Position numbers and translations under genes: made by a program. A DNA stretch of 7,063 nt from Terriglobia bacterium (GTDB lineage: Bacteria > Acidobacteriota > Terriglobia > UBA7540). Location of the stretch: contig JALHUF010000231.1 in assembly GCA_022866195.1 (NCBI GenBank), positions 1 through 7,063 on the forward strand, read 5' to 3'. How positions within the stretch are numbered: the first letter of the stretch is position 1; every line of letters begins with the position of its first letter. Positions 5,034 to 7,063 of this stretch are shown piece after piece. A model generated the notes under the pieces. That model made no database searches. It was not told the origin of the DNA and was given only the letters and a program-made list of their open reading frames with translations.

Positions 5034-5876
5034 ATGCTCAGGCGTTCCGGCACACGACGATTCTTGAAGCGCGGCGGGCTGATTAGCCTCGCGCTCAACA
5101 GCCCGGAGCCTGATCTCCCGCCACCGGGGTTTCTCCCCGATCCCGAGGTCACGGAGACGGACATCTGGCTGCGGCGGCTCCCCGTGGCCTTCAACGGTTT
5201 AAGGATCGTCCATCTTACGGATGTGCATCACAGCCTCTTTACTCCGCTCGCAGACATCCAGCGCGCCGTTCACCTGGCTAACCTGTTGCGTCCTGACCTG
5301 GTGGCCCTCACCGGCGACTATGTCACGCTCTCCCGCACTTACATTTGGCCGGTGGTCCGCGCCTTGGGGAAGTTGCGGGCGCGGCTGGGGGTGTTTGCCG
5401 TCTTGGGCAACCACGACTTCCAGGTGGACGCGGACCAGATCACCCAGGCGCTTTCCGTGCAGCGCATCCGCGTGCTGCGGAATTCCCACTTCGCTTTGCG
5501 CGCCGGGTCCGCCCACCTGTGGGTTGTCGGGGTGGACGACCTCTGGTGGGACGCGGACGACTTGCCGGCGGCCCTGCGGTCCGTTCCCGCGCGTGAGCCG
5601 AAGATCCTGCTCTGCCACAACCCGTTGGGAGTTCGCCAGGCAGCGGCGCAGGGTATCGACTTCGTGCTCTCGGGCCACACGCACGGCGGACAGGTGCGTT
5701 TGCCGGTGGTGGGTTCGGTTTACGGACGCACGAAATTGGGCAAGCGTTTCGTTGAAGGCTGGAACCGGCTCGACGGCACGCAGATCTACGTGAGCCGCGG
5801 CATCGGTAAGGTGTTGCTGCCCCTACGTCTGGGTTGCCCGCCGGAAATCGCTTGCCTCCGCCTGCGCCGACCGTAG
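5034..5876 (+). CDS. Calcineurin-like metallophosphoesterase (YaeI/YkuE type)
   Basis: A 280-residue dinuclear-metal phosphoesterase with every family motif: HLTDVHHS (D63, H65), LTGDY (D95), LGNHDF (N126, H127), LLCHNP (H195) and SGHTHGGQ (H215, H217). The C-terminus (VYGRTKLGKRFVEG, IYVSRGIGKVLLPLRLGCPPEI) is typical of the YaeI/YkuE/LpxG-like group, whose members act at membranes on phospholipids or UDP-diacylglucosamine. The N-terminus TRRFLKRGGLISLAL looks like a degenerate twin-arginine signal (family members often start SRRxFLK), but the hydrophobic stretch is very short, so export is uncertain. Start: ATG at 5034 with AGG five bases upstream. It follows the phosphatase gene by 59 bases, mostly a heptamer array. 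The enzyme class is certain, the substrate is not. Confidence 0.93.
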   Translation: MLRRSGTRRFLKRGGLISLALNSPEPDLPPPGFLPDPEVTETDIWLRRLPVAFNGLRIVHLTDVHHSLFTPLADIQRAVHLANLLRPDLVALTGDYVTLSRTYIWPVVRALGKLRARLGVFAVLGNHDFQVDADQITQALSVQRIRVLRNSHFALRAGSAHLWVVGVDDLWWDADDLPAALRSVPAREPKILLCHNPLGVRQAAAQGIDFVLSGHTHGGQVRLPVVGSVYGRTKLGKRFVEGWNRLDGTQIYVSRGIGKVLLPLRLGCPPEIACLRLRRP

Positions 5877-5877
5877 A

Positions 5878-5895
5878 GCTGCCCTTTAGGGCAGC
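5878..5895. terminator. Perfect hairpin after the metallophosphoesterase
   Basis: GCTGCCC and GGGCAGC form a perfect seven-base-pair stem around TTTA, beginning one base after the TAG stop. No run of T follows, so it is not a textbook intrinsic terminator; it may stabilise the mRNA 3' end or end transcription inefficiently. Its 3' arm overlaps a weaker alternative stem (AGCAC 5893-5897 with GTGCT 5909-5913). Confidence 0.45.
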
Positions 5896-5977
5896 ACAGT
5901 CGTATGCCGTGCTCAGGCCCTGCGCTTCGCGTCACGCTTGCCAAATCACAATCCTGAGGGCATGCTTCCTAACACGC

Positions 5978-7063
5978 ATGTTTGCCTCGCGCACCGACTG
6001 GTCGCTTACGCCCAACCGCCTCTCCAGGCTACTGGAGGAGCGCCGGCGGCAAGGCCTGCCAATTCTCGATTTGACTGAATCCAATCCCACCCGTTGCGGC
6101 TTCAATTTCGATGCGGAGAAGTTGCTGGGTGCGCTCGCGGACCCGCGGTCGCTCACTTATGAGCCCGACCCGCGCGGGCCGCTCGCGGCGCGCCGGGCGG
6201 TGGCGGGCTATTACGCCGAGCGGGGAATCCAGCTCGTGCCTGAGCAAATCTTCCTCACCACCAGCACCAGCGAGGCTTATTCTTACGTCTTACGCTTGCT
6301 GGCGAACCCGGGCGAGTGCATTTTGGTGCCGCGGCCCAGCTATCCCCTCTTCGATTTCCTGGCCGGGCTCAACGATGTGAAGCTGATTTCGTATCCGCTG
6401 GCGTACCACGACGGGTGGCGGATCGGCCTCGATGCTCTTGCCACCAACCTGGGTTCTGAGTTGCCGAGAGCGCGGGCGATCGTAGTTGTCCATCCCAACA
6501 ATCCCACCGGCTCGTTCGTGCGCCGGGAAGAGCTGCAATATCTTCTGAAGTATTGCCAGGATCACGCTCTGGCGCTGGTGGCGGACGAAGTCTTCGCTGA
6601 CTACGCGTTCGCACCTGACGAGAGACGGGTGACGAGCCACGCCGGCGTAGCCCAGGCTCTGACGTTCACACTCAGCGGCCTGTCGAAAATCTCCGCCTTG
6701 CCGCAGATGAAGCTGGCCTGGGTGGTAGTGAACGGCCCGCCGGACGTGCTACCCAAGGCCCTGGCGCGGCTGGAGATCATCGGGGACACTTACCTTTCGG
6801 TGAGTGCGCCGCTGGCGTGCGCCTTGCCGGTGATGCTCGAAACCCGGCGCAGCCTCCAGCCGCAAATCCTGGGTCGAGTGCGAACGAACCTGCACTGGCT
6901 CGATGAACAACTTGCTGCGGATTTGCCGGTGAGTCGCCTTAAAGCCGAAGGTGGCTGGTATGCCGTTCTGAGGCTGCCTGCCGTCCGCAGCGACGAAGAC
7001 TGGGCCGTCGAGTTGCTTGCCGAGGATGGCGTGCTGGTACACCCCGGCCACTTCTACGATTTC
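5978..7063 (+). CDS. Class I/II PLP-dependent aminotransferase (3' end outside window)
   Basis: All 362 codons to the window edge are open. The N-terminus FASRTDWSLTPNRLS and the LDLTESNPT motif (30-38) are typical of the fold-type I aspartate/alanine aminotransferase group. Later motifs are SLTYEPDPRGPLAARRAV (58-75), TTSTSEAY (94-101), PRPSYPLF (118-125), HPNNPTG (172-178), ADEVF (202-206) and LSGLSK (232-237), with K237 the PLP Schiff-base lysine and D203 the ring-nitrogen partner. Two positions differ from textbook members: Phe206 replaces the usual Tyr, and PQMKLAW (242-248) has Lys where most have Arg (GLRxGW). As far as I recall this is normal for an acidobacterial-type subfamily. It probably moves amino groups between an amino acid and 2-oxoglutarate or pyruvate. 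Start: ATG at 5978 suits the family; no good ribosome site is adjacent (GAGG at 5956 is too far). Roughly 25-35 residues are missing at the C-terminus. Confidence 0.92.
   Translation, partial: MFASRTDWSLTPNRLSRLLEERRRQGLPILDLTESNPTRCGFNFDAEKLLGALADPRSLTYEPDPRGPLAARRAVAGYYAERGIQLVPEQIFLTTSTSEAYSYVLRLLANPGECILVPRPSYPLFDFLAGLNDVKLISYPLAYHDGWRIGLDALATNLGSELPRARAIVVVHPNNPTGSFVRREELQYLLKYCQDHALALVADEVFADYAFAPDERRVTSHAGVAQALTFTLSGLSKISALPQMKLAWVVVNGPPDVLPKALARLEIIGDTYLSVSAPLACALPVMLETRRSLQPQILGRVRTNLHWLDEQLAADLPVSRLKAEGGWYAVLRLPAVRSDEDWAVELLAEDGVLVHPGHFYDF

Noticed and set aside
5221..5793. A 190-codon plus-strand frame inside the metallophosphoesterase gene
   Set aside because: Cys/Trp/Arg-rich shadow in the wrong frame; no recognisable domain.

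Overview
This is a GC-rich bacterial window packed with cytoplasmic housekeeping and accessory metabolic genes. No rRNA, tRNA, CRISPR array, insertion sequence or phage gene was seen. The gene style suggests an Acidobacteriota-like soil or environmental bacterium: an aminotransferase with the DEVF/PQMK motifs, a KduD/FabG-like SDR beside a GH88 hydrolase, and heptanucleotide arrays in short gaps. That placement is inference from remembered gene families, not a database match.

Layout. (1) 1-406, minus: YjbQ/UPF0047 protein, missing only its last residues. (2) 407-526: a 120-bp divergent intergenic region with candidate back-to-back promoters. (3) 527-2713, plus: a two-gene unit, an SDR oxidoreductase followed six bases later and in the same frame by a GH88 unsaturated-uronyl hydrolase. 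The pair suggests breakdown of unsaturated uronate oligosaccharides. (4) 2725-3084, minus: a stand-alone, degenerate receiver-domain protein, convergent with the GH88 gene. (5) 3085-3395: a gene-poor stretch holding a 15-bp interrupted palindrome, a hairpin, a GC palindrome and a broken N-terminal piece of an ArsA/Get3-type ATPase. (6) 3396-4112, plus: a MoaD-MoaE fusion, both subunits of molybdopterin synthase in one chain. (7) 4177-4974, plus: an inositol-monophosphatase-family phosphatase. (8) 5034-5876, plus: a calcineurin-like metallophosphoesterase of the YaeI/YkuE type. (9) 5878-5895: a perfect hairpin. (10) 5978-7063, plus: a class I/II PLP aminotransferase running off the right edge.

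The genes downstream of 3396 share a strand but not an obvious pathway. The two gaps flanking the phosphatase gene each carry a 7-bp-period array (4123-4164 and 4998-5025). Read on opposite strands, both fit one degenerate unit, YNYYAGY. I see no convincing new multi-gene system. The items most worth checking are the ArsA relic with its Walker A Thr-to-Met change, the linkerless MoaD-MoaE fusion, the heptamer arrays, and the nearly leaderless start of the SDR gene.
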